A stretch of DNA of 64,000 nucleotides, from contig JAWZYU010000028.1 of assembly GCA_038380435.1 (NCBI GenBank), positions 27,946,201 through 28,010,200 on the forward strand. The letters run 5' to 3'. The first letter of the stretch is position 1. Each line of letters begins with the position of its first letter. Shown piece by piece: positions 1 through 11,398 of the stretch. Origin of the DNA: Ryuthela nishihirai (taxonomy: Eukaryota > Arthropoda > Arachnida > Araneae > Heptathelidae). Under the pieces are notes generated by a model. That model had not been told where the DNA came from, did no database searches, and worked only from the letters and a program-made list of their open reading frames with translations. Made by a program: the position numbers and the translations under genes.

Positions 1-2567
1 GTTTATTTTCAGATTTTAAGATTTGAGTCACTGATACATTATAGTTTACACCACTCATTTGCCGATAGCGACTGAATCTATTCTCTAAGTTATCGGTTTG
101 AAATTTTCCATAAAGTAAATATTTAGGTTTTAAAACTATAAACATATAGGAGCATAATTTTAGAAGTGTTTCTGCGGTGTGACTTAATGCCCAAAATGTT
201 TCTTGTGTTGTTTTCAAACTGCTTACAGTAGAGGAACCAGGAACTACAACGGCTTTCCACTTATCCAACCATGAGATGAATTTATCAAGACACTTCAAGG
301 CATTGTAATGGTCATTTCTTATGGGATCACTGAATGGATCAAGAAGATTTCTTCCTTTATAAGGTTGTTTAATATTCATTATTTTCCACCACTTACAAAT
401 GATGTCCGAGAACTGCATGGTGCCAGAAAAACAGATTTTATATTGAGAAGTAAATTGTGAGAGGGCAATAGAAGTTTGATCATTAAAAAGGCAAGTCGCC
501 AAATTAACATTTTGTTTCTCGAAGGATGTGGGGAATAAAACTTTTCTATTTAACTTTGGTGCAAGTTTAACTACATTGTTGCTTTCAGCAGCATACAGTT
601 TTTTATGTGTGACACGTTAGCCCTTAGCACTAAATTTTGATCATCAAATGAAGGGTACATAAATGATTGCTCATTATCAAGTTGCCTGAACCAGTTATTT
701 CGTACAGACTTCAACAAATGCACTGTGTCAAACAAGAAAAAATATGTGATGATACTTATCAAACGGGTTAAGTATGCTACATTTCAGTTCCCCTCCACGC
801 ATAATTTCAAACATGTTTCTATTTACACGGCGTTATTGTATAATATTAGAGATATTGCAATATAACCTGCATCAGTTAAAGCCTTTAACATCTTCATTGT
901 GGTTTCATACAATAAATTAGATGTAACTTTTTTACAGGATGCAAGGAAACTATATCTTTTTTTTAAAAAAAAATAGACACAATCATAAAAGCTTGAACAG
1001 TTTTGGCACATAAACTTTCATATTCAGAGAAGTCTTCTATCACACCTTTTTTGAAACTTACTTTAGGATTAACATGTATTTCATCCAAAAGAACAATAAC
1101 CACTCTTTCATGTTGCTGCAGCAAAGAAGCCTTTTCTCTTTAAAATTTTATATGTGATTATGTAGGCCAGAGTGTTCAGTACCAAGACCTAAACAAAGTC
1201 GTCTGAAATGAGTTGAATGAGGCAGAGACAATATGCCATATTTCCGTAACCAAAAATATGCACAAGAATTAAGGAAAAAAATTCAAAAGCCCATATCATT
1301 AACTCTTTGGAATACCTTGGGCATTTCATTTGTTAACAAATTCAGCTGTTTACAAAGAAAATTTAACATTGTTTCCTTCTCAGCCCCACTATCTGAAATG
1401 CATCCTTTGCATTCAGAAATGATGCTTCTTGCAAATTTCAATTTGTTATCCAATGGAATAGACTGAAAATTGAAAGAACTTAAATGGCTTATTAAGTCAT
1501 CAAACTTACTCCATTTGTTAACTTTTAGTTCTTCACCTAGAACCCACTTAAATTAATTAATAAGTAGCAACACATTATCATTCCAAATTTCACAAGAGAA
1601 ATCAGGAAAAAGTTTTAAAGAAACCGTTATTCTTGAACATTGACAAAATTTAATTTTGCAAATTGAACCAAACTCTTCTTCATGGAAAACATGAAAACCA
1701 TACCGAGTTACATCTTTATCTGCAACATCTTCTCTAAAGAGATGCAAAACTTACAATATTATCACATTCCAACCATTTTTTAAACATTTCTTCATCTCTT
1801 TTCTCTTGTTCATTACACGGTCAGCAGGATCTTTACGTTTGACACTAAACATTTTGGTAAAATCCGATGGTTGATTGAGGAAAAATAAGTGGTATGGCAT
1901 CAGGCACTAACACATGCTTTTTTCTGCAACTTTCAAAATTGTTCCATCATTTCTTGAAACAAAATCAAACCTTGGGTTGGGTTGTTTTACCTCTGAGCGG
2001 CACTTTTTTGCACACCATGGGTTAAATGGCCAGGTCACATGGACCCCGAAGGCTCAGAGAAGGTTGGGGGAGGGGACCCACTGGAACAGCTGTTGGGAGA
2101 CAGATGGTAGCCTCCCGTCAAGGCCATCCAGCTTGTTCTTTAACGTACACAGGGTATGGCTCTCCCGCACACGGGGCCACGGCTTAACGTCCCATCCGAC
2201 GGACGGCGGCCTCTCCAAGCCCATCGGTGTCCCCTACTGACCGTGGGCAGGGCGGGGAATTTTGCGGAGATAAATCTCAACGCTGACCCAGTTGGGACTC
2301 AGAACCTGGGAACTACAGATTACGAGCCTGGCGCGCTACCGACTGAGCCACCCCCGCCCCAAAATCAAACCTTTTAACTAAATTATTATTAAAGTGGTGA
2401 ATGCAAACTGCAGAAGATTCTGATAGGGTGAAATTATCGCTGTGGATGGCCTTCAGCCACTTCTCTCTTAAGGCTGAATCTTTGGGAAATTTGAAAGTTG
2501 TAATGCATTTGCTTCCTTCAGATCTCTAATTTGATTTATAGCCTGGAACAAAACACACTCGTGGCAT
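1..2567 (-). pseudogene. Broken P-element / THAP9-type DNA transposase (runs off left edge)
   Basis: Reading the minus strand from an ATG at 2565-2567, a THAP-like zinc finger opens (MPRVCFVPG...; then LREKWLKAI and SSAVCIHHF, i.e. the C-x2-H end). A 387-bp SINE splits it at 1974-2360. Further on come LLDEIHVNPKVSFK (about 1090, the first catalytic Asp region), KALTDAGYIAISL, LFDTVHLLKSVRNNW (about 710) and, near the left edge, TDNLENRFSRYRQMSG. This order matches P-element/THAP9 transposases, which cut and paste DNA. It is dead: the second zinc Cys is Tyr, codon 14 is TAG, other stops lie near 1162 and 1290, and a one-base shift near 590 joins KNCMLL to AESNN. The C-terminus lies outside the window. 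Family assignment is firm; domesticated function is excluded by the breaks. Confidence 0.85.
1974..2360 (-). mobile_element. Full-length tRNA-derived SINE (387 bp) inside the P-element relic
   Basis: The tRNA-like head is at the right end (minus strand GGGGCGGGGGTGGCTCAGTC; A box TGGCTCAGTCGGTAGCG, B box GGTTCGAGTCCC type) and the 3' tail, ending GTAAAACAACCCAACCC, is at the left. A perfect 13-bp target duplication, aaaatcaaacctt, flanks it at 1961-1973 and 2361-2373. This copy and 9101-9487 define the full length of 387 bp. If the anticodon loop is CTCGTAA the anticodon reads CGT, so a tRNA-Thr origin is possible. Confidence 0.93.
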
Positions 2568-2783
2568 CTGTAATAAAAATTTATGAATATTAAAGTTTAC
2601 AGCTAAGAAATTAAATGCTGTACACCAGGGATGCAAAACATCTAGCCAAATTTTACAGCATGTGTGCAATACCTTGTATAATTCCTGCATAATCCCCCCT
2701 CCAAATTTTGCTTCAAAAAAATTTAGTGACCGAACAGTGTTTTCGTAAGAAAAAAATATTCCATGATTAAATTTGTTTGACAA

Positions 2784-3809
2784 CCCTGCTGTATATTGAT
2801 TGCAGAAAGCAGTAGAAACACTAACATATTTATTTTATATGAATCATCAGATCATTCAGGTTTTCATTATATTTAATGAGTCAAAAAAGTAATAATAACA
2901 GCTTTATCACATGATTTATATCTATAAGCTTTATTATTATTTTTATTATTTTTAAGATTTATATCTAACCCAAACATCAATATTTTTTAGAGTAAAATAC
3001 ACATATAATTGTGGTCATGTGAAATTACAGTTAATATATCAAATTCCAGTAATCTTAATATGTGAAAGCAGAATTGTAGATCTGAATGGATGAGGAATTT
3101 AGACTTCATATCAGTTATGTTTAGATTACCTTCTAAGTTTTATTTTCTAATTTCAATATTTGTCATTTCTAAGTCCATGTGGTAGAGAAATAAATATTTT
3201 GAATTCGTTATGTATACAGGGTTTGTGGGATATTTCCTTTTTTTGCCGTGTAGGGGTATTTATTAATTTATCGTTGAAATTCAAAACCATACTTCCAGAT
3301 GAAACATGGGCGTGTATGGATACTTCAAAACAAACATATTTAATATGTATCATATACATTTGCATTATTATTTCTGGGATTAGTTATACTATTTTTTGTA
3401 TGTCAATATGTATTTTTATGTACCACCATGGCATTTAATTCCATAATACTATGTCGGTATGATAGAAAAATAGAGAATTCTCAGCATATCATAAGTCACT
3501 TTCTTCAGTAGCACTGATGCAGCACTGATCTTATTGGTTTGTTAAATTTGTTTCGTAAAAATTCATATCTGATTCATATTATAAACTTTTGTGATAAAAA
3601 CAAATCTTATGTAAGTAAAGTTACGCATACATATCTTCTGTGTATTTATTATGGAACAATACATAAAATCAAAACATAACCTAAGCCAAATAGCTAAAAA
3701 TTAGCAATCTTCACATTCATGAAACCAACATATTTCACAAATAATTAAGGAACACATATTTATATACACACACATAGCATAATATTTAATAAACATAAGC
3801 AATTTCCTT
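2784..3809. other. AT-rich spacer, nothing recognised
   Basis: No protein similarity, repeat family or RNA gene is visible. Short open frames on both strands at 3153-3438 overlap each other and have no recognisable motif, so I treat them as chance. Confidence 0.5.
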
Positions 3810-4778
3810 ATGTATATGTTACCGGCAATGTATGAAAAGCCGGCATTCTATAGAATACCCGGCGTTTTTAGGCAATGTATGAAATATGAGAATTATTACA
3901 TACTTTCCCTAGGCATTGTATAGAATACCTAGACATTATATAGAATGACAAATACTATTTCGGCAAAGTATGAAAAAGGCTTTTATTGAAAAGATGCCTG
4001 TGAAAATGTAAGAAGTACAAAATATAAGATACGGGATTTTTCTACAAAAAGAGAAAAATACCATTGCTGAACTACCGCCAGAAATATTAACATCATAACT
4101 GTAATGAATCTGTCGTCCGCATTATAAAAACGCCCCAAATGAGGTAAAGCCAAGTGAGAACGAATCAGTAAAGTGTTGAATATTCGAAGTTTGATATTCG
4201 AGTTAGGATACTCGTATTTCACTTTACTACTTGTCAAATCTATTTCAGTGGAGTTCCGAGATGCTTGTGATATGTCGTTTTTTGATGACTTTTTTTAATC
4301 TGTTTTTTGACCTTAACTCTCTTTCTGTGGAAGCTAGGGTTCTCAAACTTTGTGATCCCTATTGAGAGAACCCTCTTTTACACTCTTCCAACGCTAGGGG
4401 GCGCTTTTCCGAATGGAAGGGTGTCTTTTTGGTGTCCAAAGTGACCAACTACGGCGCTCTTTTTTACCGAAACTAGGGACTGGCGGATCTGGCAATCAGG
4501 GTGAGCCTATAGGGGACCCAGGGGAACATTTACTGGTCAATTCGAATTGGACTGAGTGCTCTGGCTCTCTGTTTGAGGCGAGCGTCGAGAGTCACGTGAC
4601 TCGCATTGCGACATTAAACATCACTGCCGGGAGTATTTTATACTTTGCCGATTTGCCTTTTGGCATTCTATAGAATGCCTAGGAAATGTGTGAAATATGA
4701 ATCGTTTCATACATTGCCGGCTAGTTTTAGGCATTGTATAGAATGCCGGATTTCAAACTTTGCCGGTGACATATACAT
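3810..4778. mobile_element. DNA transposon or MITE with 28-bp TIRs and palindromic subterminal repeats
   Basis: The ends are inverted repeats: 3810-3837 begins ATGTATATGTTACCGGCAAT and 4751-4778 is its complement with 3 mismatches in 28. Inside each end lie several copies of a palindrome of the type GGCATTCTATAGAATGCC (3841, 3911, 4663, 4732) alternating with GGCAATGTATGAAA-type units (3824, 3871, 3961, 4682, 4714). No transposase is seen in the 640-bp centre. I cannot name the superfamily. Confidence 0.7.
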
Positions 4779-5440
4779 GAGACTTGATTTACTGATGAAT
4801 ACGATATTTTATAATATAGCATTTATGCTGGTTTTGGATAACAGTTTAAATATTTATAGTCCTTACAGCTGTTTTCTACAGCTATTCTCACCACTTCGCT
4901 TTCATTAATTAATCTGTAAATATAATTTAATGGTTCATGGTTTAAAATTTAAATCTTCCCATCATCCTTAAATTTAGGCCTAACTTCAGGTGTAGTAACA
5001 TCTATTCGAAAACACAGCTAAAGTATTACAACAAATTATATTATTAGCGAAAACTAAGATATAGAAACTCCAAATAATAATAACTGTAACTTACCTTTGA
5101 ATAATATAATCCTTTTAAATTTAACAAATACAACAATATTATTAACACAGATAAAAGCAGATACTAGATTTTACTACAGTACAGTTCTTTGGAGATAGCT
5201 CTGAAGTAGCACTCAGTGTGTGACGTCACAACTAGACTTCGACGAAACTTTCGGATCTGGTAGGTATATAGACGGCCATAGTCTAATACTGAATCCATGT
5301 TTCTTTAAGAAGTCAAACAGATTAGTGATGAAACGCTCACGCTGAGTATAATGCGAGCGTCAAAATGGCACATCACACATGGTTTTATTGTTGCACGTTC
5401 ATCTGTCGTAACGATCTTAATAAATATTAATAAACAGCGA
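4779..5440. other. AT-rich spacer with a CRE-like site
   Basis: Nothing coding is recognised. A single TGACGTCA palindrome (CREB/ATF-type site) lies at about 5221; its relevance is unknown. Confidence 0.4.
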
Positions 5441-5713
5441 AGATAGATTATAATAAATAGCGGAGATAAATAATAAAAAAACGGAAATAAATAATGAAAT
5501 AAGCGGAAATAAATAATAATAAATAGCGGAGATAAATAATAAAATAAGTAGAAATGAAGAAAATAAATAGCTTAGATAAGTAATAATAAACAACGGGAAT
5601 AAACAATAATAAATAGCGAAGATATATAATAATAAATAGTGGATATATATAATAATAAATGGTGGAGATAAATAATAATAAATAGCGAAGATGAATAATA
5701 ATAAATAGCGGAG
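5441..5713 (+). repeat. Minisatellite of ~20-25 bp units built on GCGGAGATAAAT
   Basis: About a dozen imperfect units of the form aataataaatagcggagat repeat head to tail. The core GCGGAGATAAAT is also an internal stretch of the local SINE (minus-strand sense), and the array's last unit runs straight into SINE sequence at 5714. The long hydrophobic frames on the minus strand are by-products of the repeat. Confidence 0.85.
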
Positions 5714-5790
5714 GCAATCTCAACTCTGGCGCAGTTGTGACTCGAACCTGGAAACTTCATACTACGAGCCTGGCATGCTATAGAATGTGT
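5714..5790 (-). mobile_element. SINE tRNA-head fragment bordering the minisatellite
   Basis: Matches the minus-strand SINE head (caatctcaac ... gactcgaacctgg ... tacgagcctggc), diverged. It sits exactly where the SINE continues after GCGGAGATAAAT, which supports an origin of the neighbouring array from this SINE copy. Confidence 0.7.
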
Positions 5791-6411
5791 CAACCTCTGA
5801 TCCTTCTGCTTTAAGAAAGTACTCAACTCACACGAGTTTTAATGTTAGCGTAACTCCATTGATTTTATTTAACTAAGTTGTACATCCACAAACATTTCAG
5901 ATAATTATGTTAAAAGCGACCGAGGATATCAGGCAGCATTCGTCTTTAATATGCATATATTCTTGTAATGCAGCTATTTTTTTTTAATTTACGACTATTA
6001 TATTATGCAAACGAGGAGTAGCATGCTTCGAATTATACTAAAACAAACCCAGACACAACACGTGACCGAACGGAGAACCAATTAGAGTTCTGTTTGCGCA
6101 TAAGTAGAAATAATTAATTGTTTTTTTCTCCCAGAAGTGGGACTATATTACCGTACATTTTTCTAATTGATGAAACTGCTGACTAACGAGATAAACATTA
6201 ATAGATTAATAGACACTTGTATTTGAGGACTGTGTCAGTGTCAGAAGTTAGCATTTCGTCTAGTTGTATCACGGGTGATACAACCTTGTTCCAAGGATTT
6301 ATTACCACTCACTCAAGTTCTGTTCAACTTTTCTACACCTATAGATCATCCTCTCGCAACGGGAATCGTTAATTACCGCTGAAGGTATGTCTAGAGTTTT
6401 TTTTTATATAG
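5791..6411. other. AT-rich spacer, nothing recognised
   Basis: No open frame, RNA gene or repeat family is recognised. Confidence 0.5.
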
Positions 6412-6947
6412 TTAACCCTTTCACGACTAAGGGAAACATTTTTCCCATTTTAAAATTGGTGATTGTCGTATTTAATTATAACCTTATATGCATTTTTTAT
6501 ACAGAATGTCAAAATAGAACGTATGCCGAACGCAATTACGTAAACGGGAACGCTTAGAAAAAAAAACAGAACTGTCAGGACGCATAATATATGTACTATG
6601 TGCAATGTCCATCTTTGCCTCACTACCAAAAGAAATTGCTTCGCAGAATATCATAATTAGCACATCATTTTGTATAGTAATTTCATTTCATAATTTTGTA
6701 TTATTTTAGTTAACATTTTGTTCTAATAAACCAATAAATAAAAGACATTGCATAATAAGCCTAACTGTAATTTGTGTTACCTTTATAGTCTATTGGGAAA
6801 AATATTTCCCATAAAATTCCAAAAAAATTACACATTGTTATGTATTTTTCTTATGATTTTTATTTATTTTACGTCTAAACAAACTAAAATAAATAGTTAC
6901 ATACCAATATTTACTCTTAAGAAACCTTATGGTCCTGAAAGCGTTAA
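6412..6947. mobile_element. piggyBac-like MITE (TTAA-flanked)
   Basis: TTAA at 6412-6415 and again at 6944-6947 bound inverted ends: left TTAACCCTTTCACGACTAAG, right CTTATGGTCCTGAAAGCGTT followed by AA. Subterminal GGGAAA...TTTCCC motifs occur near both ends (6431-6446 and 6795-6812). TTAA duplication and a CCC-start terminus are typical of piggyBac-type elements. No transposase is present. Confidence 0.6.
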
Positions 6948-6991
6948 GGAGAAGTTTAGCGAGAAAGCAACCGATTTACGCATCCCTAATA

Positions 6992-7691
6992 CAGGGTGTT
7001 TACAAAAAGTCTACTCAAACTTTGGGAACGTGTGCTACTGCTTACAGTGATGAAAAAAGTTCCTATGAACATTGTGCCAGAAACTCTTTCCTTCGGAGTT
7101 ATAACGTATTTTGAGAATGTAAGTAGCAAAGCCTATGAAGTTAAATAATTTTTATTCCAGTAATTACAACACGCTGTAAGTGATCGATGAGAACAATTAT
7201 GTTAGTCTATTAGAGCAAGTATTCGAAATGCCCCCCCCCCCCACTTCTTTGACAGCCATTCACGATTCGATCGTGGAGAACTTGTGTATTAGGAACCGGG
7301 TTGCGTAAACATCAGCCTTGTCGTGTTCCCATAAGAAGAAATCCAGGAGATTCAAATCGGGAGAGCGTGCAGGACATGCAGTTGGTCCACCTCTGCCAAT
7401 CCAGCGGGCAGGATACGAATGATTGAGATCACCCAGGAGTGGAGAGATCAGACAACAACCAGGAGTGGTGGGATTTCCAACATTTGCATACATCTACTAT
7501 GCTGTGAGACATGCAAATGATACAAATTTACCTAGCACCGTACCTTTTGAACGACTTTACTTGAACTCTCAAAATGTTCTACAACTCGGAAGGGAAGCGT
7601 TTCTGGCCCAATGTTTTCAGGAATCTTTTCTAATCACTATCGGAATAGAACACGTTCCCAAAATTTGACTAGACCTTTTGGAATCACCCTG
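6992..7691 (-). mobile_element. Internally deleted mariner-type element with ~150-bp TIRs
   Basis: The ends CAGGGTGTTTACAAAAAGTC (6992) and, inverted, CAGGGTGATTCCAAAAGGTC (7691) continue as matching arms for about 150 bp. Between them the minus strand (7493 down to 7260) encodes WIGRGGPTACPARSPDLN then LLDFFLWE, the C-terminal catalytic region (SPDLxPLDFFLWG) of mariner-like transposases. The first part of the transposase is missing, so the copy is non-autonomous. A 12-C run lies at 7231-7242. Confidence 0.82.
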
Positions 7692-7840
7692 TGTATCAAA
7701 AGCCATAGCATAAGGGAAAAATTATAACTGAAGGCAGATGAAAATGTGCGCGATGGATCTGGCATTTCTCTTTTTCTGGCATTTCTGGCTTAGAACGTTT
7801 GTTTTGAAATAATTATAGAATAGTGGTCCTCAAATTCTTT

Positions 7841-8140
7841 CCGCAAAATTACCCGCCCTGCCCACGGTCGGTAGGGGCCACCGATGGGCTTGGAAAGGCC
7901 ACCGTCCGTCGGATGGGACATTAAGCCGTGACCCCGTCTGCGGGAGAGCCATACCCTGTGCACGTTAAAAACACGCTCGATGACCTTGATGGGAGGCTAC
8001 CATCTGTCTTTCAACAGCCGTTCCAGTGGGTCCCCTCCCACAACCTTCTCTGAGCCTTCGGAGTCCATGTGACCTGGCCATTTAGCCCATGATGTGCAAA
8101 AAAGTGCCTCTCAGAGGTAAAACATCCCAACCCAACTCAA
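7841..8140 (+). mobile_element. 5'-truncated SINE with target duplication
   Basis: Begins inside the SINE body (ccgcaaaatt), lacking the tRNA head, and ends with the usual 3' tail. A perfect 9-bp duplication, aaattcttt, flanks it at 7832-7840 and 8141-8149. A 5' truncation with intact duplications is the signature of target-primed reverse transcription. Confidence 0.9.
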
Positions 8141-8149
8141 AAATTCTTT

Positions 8150-8867
8150 AATACAATTGACAATGTTGCCCACAATATACATCGACAATTTTATTTTGGT
8201 TTGCGCGCCAAATGTTAGTCTTATATAACTAATCTAATCTAACGCTATCTTATTAGAAATTTACGATTATCAGCGTAAAATAAATCTTAAAATATTTATG
8301 GAAAATTATGTTATTTTTAGTAGGATTGATGACATTGTTTTGATGCAAAGATAGAGTTACCAGATGCCAGTGTTCTAAAAGGAGGACAGAAAGGGTAGAA
8401 AAGGAGGACAAAAAGGACATGCTTTCATTTTGTGAAATGGGATTTTGTCCTGCTAAATTTTATTTGAAGGACCGACTAAGAATTCAGTCACAAAAAGATA
8501 TAATTCAAATTATTCAGTGCACTTCAAACTATATGATGTGCCGATTTTTATTCATATTGACAAGCAATGAAGAGTTGTGTATCTTAACTGGCATAGAGGT
8601 TAATAACTATCTGCTTGTTCCAGAAAACAAACTTTGTGCGTTTCTATGAACTCTGATTGAGATACTGGTCAGCAGTTACTTGGTTCTTGGTAGGTTATGC
8701 TCTTCTAGGAAAAGGATTCTACAAACCAGGAGTAATTCCTTCTATGTCGTTTCATGTTGCAAATAAAGAAATTAATCAAGTAATGGGATCTAGTAATATT
8801 AATTTCGATTTTCGCCATTTCTATAAATGGATGGCTATATTATCAATAAATAATAGAATGGCAATAA
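8150..8867. other. Spacer, nothing recognised
   Basis: Open frames at 8419-8649 and 8657-9010 have no recognisable domain, and the second runs into SINE sequence. I do not call genes here. Confidence 0.45.
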
Positions 8868-8906
8868 ACCATTTATTTATTGGCTATAAGCCAATAAATA
8901 AATGGT
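8868..8906. repeat. Perfect 17-bp hairpin with 5-nt loop
   Basis: accatttatttattggc, loop tataa, then the exact complement. It touches the start of a SINE fragment. Confidence 0.9.
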
Positions 8907-9008
8907 CAGGTCACCACAATGTTTCAGAGAAGGTTGGGGGGGGGGGAGGGAAGTTACTAGCTGTTAGGAGACAGAAGGTAGCTTCTCATCAATGTCATCC
9001 AGCGTTTT
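8905..9008 (-). mobile_element. SINE 3'-region fragment
   Basis: aatggtcaggtcacc ... cagagaaggttggggg ... ggtagcttctcatcaatg matches the minus-sense SINE tail; diverged and truncated. It cuts off the end of the neighbouring Tc1-like element. Confidence 0.75.
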
Positions 9009-10069
9009 AACGGACGTTGTATCCGCCACCGCCCGTCACTTCTGTGGAGTAGAAACCTCGATTCGTCGGAGAACTTTTTCCACTCTTCCTCTCTCCAATG
9101 GGGCGGGGGTGGCTCAGTCGGTAGCGCGCCAGGCTCGTAATCTGTAGTTCCCAGGTTCGAGTCCCAGCTGGGTCAGCGTTGAGATTTATCTCCGCAAAAT
9201 TCCCCGCCCCGCCCACGGTCAGTAGGGGACACCGATGGGCTTGGAAAGGCCGCCGTCCATCGGATGGTACGTTAAGCCGTGGCCCCGTGTGCGGGAGAGC
9301 CATACCCTGTGCACGTTAAAGAACACGCTGGATGGCCTTGACGGGAGGCTACCATCTGTCTCCCAACAGCTGTTTCAGTGGGTCCCCTCCCCCAACCTTC
9401 TCTGAGCCTTCGGGGTCCATGTGACCTGGCCATTTAGCTCATGGTGTGCAAAAAAGTGCCGCTCAGAGGTAAAACAACCCAACCCAACCTCTCTCCAATG
9501 ACGGTAGTTCCGTGCGAACTGCAGGCATCGTTGCCGATGGACCTTGGTTAACATGGTCGCCTTTACGCAGCGTCGACTCTGGAGATCCATGTGTAACAGG
9601 ATTTCGCTCTACTGTTATCGGGGACACGTACCTGGGTACCCCAACGTACATTCCAATGGTCAATTGCTGCACTGTCGCGTCGATTGCCCTTTACCAGACG
9701 ACGGAGGCGATGTTCTCCTCTGGCATCTATGGCCTTTTGAGCTCCACAGTTATGAAGTCTGGAGGTACTCGGTGTGCCAGCGGTCCGTTCTTGGTACACC
9801 CTTACTACAGCACCTCACGAACAGCCCATGAAGTCTGCTGTTTCCGAGATGCTTTCACTCTTGGCGTGTTAGCCGATAATCGTTCCTTTTTGGACGTCCA
9901 TTAGATCAATACCTCTGCCCACTGTGCTCACGTTACACTCTATGGCTCATTTGTCGTGGCCGGCCGCTAATATCTCCGTGTAGTCGACCTTGTCATGTGC
10001 ACTCTGTGACGTGCCTGGGTGGGTAAACTGTGATTCCGTGGGTGGTCATATTATTCTGATACGACTGTG
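9009..10069 (-). mobile_element. Tc1-like element, N-terminal half of transposase, split by a SINE
   Basis: Minus-strand coding starts near 9901 (MDVQKGTIIG, then a stop). It continues through a helix-turn-helix region (AGTPSTSRLHNCGAQKAIDA; AKATMLTKVHRQRCLQFARN) to HWREEEWKKFSDESRFLL at 9100-9040, where SDESRF carries the first catalytic Asp of Tc1-like DDE transposases. The right terminus, inverted, is CACAGTCGTATCAGAATAAT (to 10069) followed by TA. The rest of the transposase is gone beyond 9009. Confidence 0.8.
9101..9487 (+). mobile_element. Full-length SINE (387 bp) inserted in the Tc1-like element
   Basis: Complete tRNA-like head with A and B boxes, body and tail. A perfect 13-bp duplication, cctctctccaatg, lies at 9088-9100 and 9488-9500. 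It interrupts the transposase between NYRHWRE and EEWKKFSDES, so it is younger than the Tc1-like copy. It is one of the best-preserved copies here. Confidence 0.95.
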
Positions 10070-10235
10070 TATATGATATGGAAATTGATATTTACCTCTG
10101 TTTCTAAATAATGCACAATAAAGAAACAGAAAGTTAAAAAATTATCAATATTAAATTACAACGAAAGAGAATGAGGCTAATGAAATGTGACGGATGATTC
10201 AATATAATATATATTCAATTCACATTTCTGCTGTA
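10070..10235. other. Spacer, nothing recognised
   Basis: AT-rich, without a recognisable feature. Confidence 0.4.
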
Positions 10236-10940
10236 AGTGGCTATAAGCGGTATACTTCAAGGAATATTAAAATTTCATAAAAGTAATTCCTTTATTTTAT
10301 CTTTTCATTTTTTTTTGCCTAAAATTTTTGCAGGGGTTACAGTGTGGGAAACTGCTATTAATAAATTACTGCACTGCAAAAATACTACATCATTTCCGTG
10401 TAATATGAATGGGAATCTAATTTCGAGGCTCTGTAACTTCTGAAATAAGTATTCAATGAAAAAATACAATTCAAGATAAATTAAGGATCGTAATCAAATG
10501 CACTAAGTCTCGATTTTCAAAAATATTCGCATAGTATTTAAAGAAATGGAATCTGGAATATTTAAAAAATATACATATTTTTTACGTATATAAAAAAATC
10601 ATTCATAACTGCCCAATATTGAAATAATCGCTAAGCAAACTTCTATTATACATATTTATTTGATTAAATAGTTTGAAACAATACTCATTACTTAACTTTG
10701 AATACTTTCTCAGGTAAAATCATAAGGAGGTATTGCTGTTGTTAAATATTCCAGCTTCCATAACTCTTTAAATACTGAACGAAGATTGTTGAAAATCGAT
10801 ATTTAAGATTTGATTATGATCTTCAATTTACCGTCAGTCACATTTTTCCATTAAATCCATATTTTAAAAATTATGGAGCTTCGAAATTAAATTTCCTTTG
10901 ACATAATGCAGAAATTCTCTAATATTTTCATAGGGCAGTA
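10236..10940. repeat. Diverged fold-back (inverted-arm) repeat
   Basis: Left-arm motifs (tctgtaacttctgaaataag ... taatcaaatgcac ... ctcgattttcaaaaatattc ... tatttaaagaaatggaa) recur inverted on the right (10745-10900: ttccataactctttaaatac ... gttgaaaatcgatat ... gattatgatctt). This is an old relative of the MITE at 24038-25015. Confidence 0.6.
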
Positions 10941-11398
10941 TTTTCATAAAAAGATTTGCGCAAAGCAATGATCTTCATCTTGCAAGTCATTATATCATCA
11001 GGATGTATTCTCTAAGACTCGTGCAGAATAGCATCGTGGTATGTCTGTGCCAGAGTATTTGCTAAAGAAAAGTAAATATTGCGATATTTATTTAGCTACA
11101 AATAAAGAAATAAAGAAATTTTAAAAATCTTCCAAAGTAATTACTATTTGCTAAGTGCAAATATGGAAGTATATAAAGCGGAAATTCACTTTTCCTTATC
11201 CGAAGATGTAAAGTAGTCAGCATATTCGGTAATATGGCTTTGAGTTCAATTGGCTCGCATTTATAAATCAAAGGAATAGCATGCAGCCTATGAAGAATAT
11301 GGTATACTCGTTTTCAAAGAAATCGTATTTTTTCCATATTTCAAATTTTGAATCCATTAGTAGTACTAATTCCTACTAATAGATGATTGGTATATATA
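10941..11398. other. AT-rich spacer, nothing recognised
   Basis: No coding or repeat signal seen. Confidence 0.4.

Noticed and set aside
5448..5826. Membrane-like minus frames (YLLLFI repeats)
   Set aside because: Products of the 20-25-bp minisatellite.
9107..9180. tRNA genes at SINE heads
   Set aside because: They have A and B boxes but poor acceptor pairing and continue into the SINE body with target duplications, so they are retroposon heads.
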